From IMG/VR virus record IMGVR_UViG_3300030105_001121, positions 1 through 23,507 of that record: a stretch of DNA of 23,507 nucleotides; one strand, written 5' to 3'. The translations under genes and the position numbers were made by a program. Origin of the DNA: a virus. Positions 22,952-23,507 of the stretch are shown piece after piece. The notes below the pieces were generated by a model. It was not told the origin of the DNA. It worked only from the letters and a program-made list of their open reading frames with translations, and searched no databases. Numbering within the stretch: the stretch's first letter is position 1; every line of letters begins with the position of its first letter.

Positions 22952-22979
22952 GTCTAAGGGGTTGACAATGTTTTATAAC
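22950..22979 (+). promoter_or_regulatory. Possible weak promoter after the terminator
   Basis: TTGTCT (22950-22955), an 18-bp spacer and TATAAC (22974-22979) could restart transcription for the following genes, giving a start near 22986 and a leader with AAGGAG. A perfect TTGACA is also present at 22962-22967 but has no good -10 at 16-18 bp. The match is modest, so this is tentative. Confidence 0.25.
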
Positions 22980-23012
22980 TGTGAAAGGATTATTGTAGAA
23001 AAGGAGAACACT

Positions 23013-23174
23013 ATGAAAAGAACTAAAATACATGAAGTCATTGCTGTACAGACTGAACAGGATATGATTAAGATGAACAAAAAAATTGGCCACTATTTAA
23101 GCTTAGGAAAAAGAATAGACGTTAAGATAAAGAATGGTTCTGTACATATAACCGAACAGAAGAGGAAGGCATGA
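23013..23174 (+). CDS. Small basic hypothetical protein (53 aa)
   Basis: Reads MKRTKIHEVIAVQTEQDMIK, then MNKKIGHYLSLGKRIDVKIK and a basic end. It looks like a small alpha/beta protein; function unknown. The start is ATG 23013, with AAGGAG 6 nt upstream. An upstream in-frame ATG at 22923 would add 30 residues but runs through the terminator T tract and encodes FFFL-type residues from it. That long form is not excluded, because it has its own ribosome site. The stop overlaps the next ATG (ATGA). Confidence 0.65.
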   Translation: MKRTKIHEVIAVQTEQDMIKMNKKIGHYLSLGKRIDVKIKNGSVHITEQKRKA

Positions 23175-23434
23175 TGAGAGGTAATCCAGATGACCTAGCT
23201 AACCAAGACCTTGAAGAAATCTACGAAGCATTAGTAGGTGCTGATGGTATGGAGAGATACACCCATGCAGAATTGATTGAATACATACGTCAGTTAAAAA
23301 CAATAGAAGAAGAACAAGGAACTGTCTATACAGGAGATGCACCTTCTACAGAAGCTTCGTTCTATAAGAAGGGTCAAGAGGAGGATTTAAACAATCAGTC
23401 CTATAGTGAAGGGGAGGAGTATGACAATGAGTAG
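23171..23434 (+). CDS. Acidic hypothetical protein (87 aa)
   Basis: Function unknown. Strongly acidic and helical: NPDDLANQDLEEIYEALVGA and YTHAELIEYIRQLKTIEEEQ, then a disordered Ser/Glu-rich tail (EASFYKKGQEEDL, then SEGEEYDNE). The start is ATG 23171 (ATGA overlap with the preceding stop) or the adjacent in-frame ATG 23174. AGAGGA lies just upstream. It is the penultimate early gene of the window; the next ATG lies inside its final codons. Confidence 0.6.
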   Translation: MMRGNPDDLANQDLEEIYEALVGADGMERYTHAELIEYIRQLKTIEEEQGTVYTGDAPSTEASFYKKGQEEDLNNQSYSEGEEYDNE

Positions 23435-23507
23435 AGATGCACAGAAAACATTTATGGATTGGCTTGACACTTGCCCTGTAGTAGAATTTAGAGATATAGT
23501 AGAGAAG
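23427..23507 (+). CDS. Start of an early gene, truncated by window end
   Basis: Open frame MSRDAQKTFMDWLDTCPVVE followed by FRDIVEK to the last base; no stop within the window. A GGAGG site lies 9 nt upstream; an in-frame ATG six bases earlier (23421) is only 3 nt from it and less likely. The FxxWL(D/E)TCPV start looks like small phage proteins of unknown role, and FMDWLDT resembles FISWLET in the 22202 gene. Confidence 0.6.
   Translation, partial: MSRDAQKTFMDWLDTCPVVEFRDIVEK

Noticed and set aside
23464-23492. TTGACA within the last partial gene as a promoter
   Set aside because: The best -10 at 17 bp is TTTAGA, and it lies inside coding sequence.
1-23507. tRNA genes, insertion sequences or integrase
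   Set aside because: Gaps between genes are too short for tRNAs except near 22878-23012, which holds a terminator; no transposase or integrase motifs seen.

Overview
The window looks like part of a tailed, probably podovirus-type, bacteriophage of a marine bacterium. Genes are tightly packed (ATGA, TAATG and 8-nt overlaps), the DNA is AT-rich, and a T7-style replication set sits beside large virion proteins. The best pointer to a group is the family A DNA polymerase (16736-18790, minus). It carries a DnaJ-like CxxCxGxG zinc module between the exonuclease and polymerase domains, an arrangement described for the SAR116 phage HMO-2011 and its relatives. A B12-dependent ribonucleotide reductase fits the same marine group. 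The host cannot be named from the sequence; an alphaproteobacterium is an inference.

Layout. (1) 1-11198, plus strand: late virion genes. They comprise the tail end of an upstream gene, a Q/N-rich repeat protein, two medium virion-associated proteins, proteins of 696 and 1640 aa resembling T7 gp15/gp16 in size and order, a small holin-like membrane protein, and two basic proteins sharing a GG-x-M-KKYA-x-GGG tail. (2) 11195-21302, minus strand: one replication and nucleotide-metabolism operon of 14 genes, nearly all translationally coupled. In transcription order: a candidate PD-(D/E)XK protein, primase, DnaB/gp4-type helicase, PolA, an SSB-like candidate, a Cas4/RecB-like nuclease with four Fe-S-type cysteines, a small unknown, a zinc ribbon, a T7 endonuclease I-like resolvase, an unknown, a DUF3310 protein, class II RNR and two small unknowns. 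(3) 21411-23507, plus strand: small, probably early, genes, including an embedded i-spanin/o-spanin-like pair and a DUF2693 (Sm/SH3-like) protein. Three short coding regions (11412-11564, 14467-14625, 22022-22183) are under 60 aa but well supported by overlaps and motifs.

Control. The replication operon and the rightward small-gene cluster diverge from two back-to-back promoters, both perfect TTGACA-16-TATAAT, whose -35 boxes are 13 bp apart and form an inverted repeat (21357-21383). The rightward promoter places its expected transcription start on the first ATG, so that gene is probably leaderless. The late and replication units converge and overlap by 4 bp inside a hairpin.

The most unusual signal is a one-strand cluster of the heptamer TTTGTCA (core TGTCA) from about 19.65 to 22.82 kb. 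It spans the divergent promoters, appears in all three reading phases and is almost absent from the 11 kb of virion genes. It looks like a DNA-level signal such as repressor sites, primase sites or another polar motif, not a protein motif.
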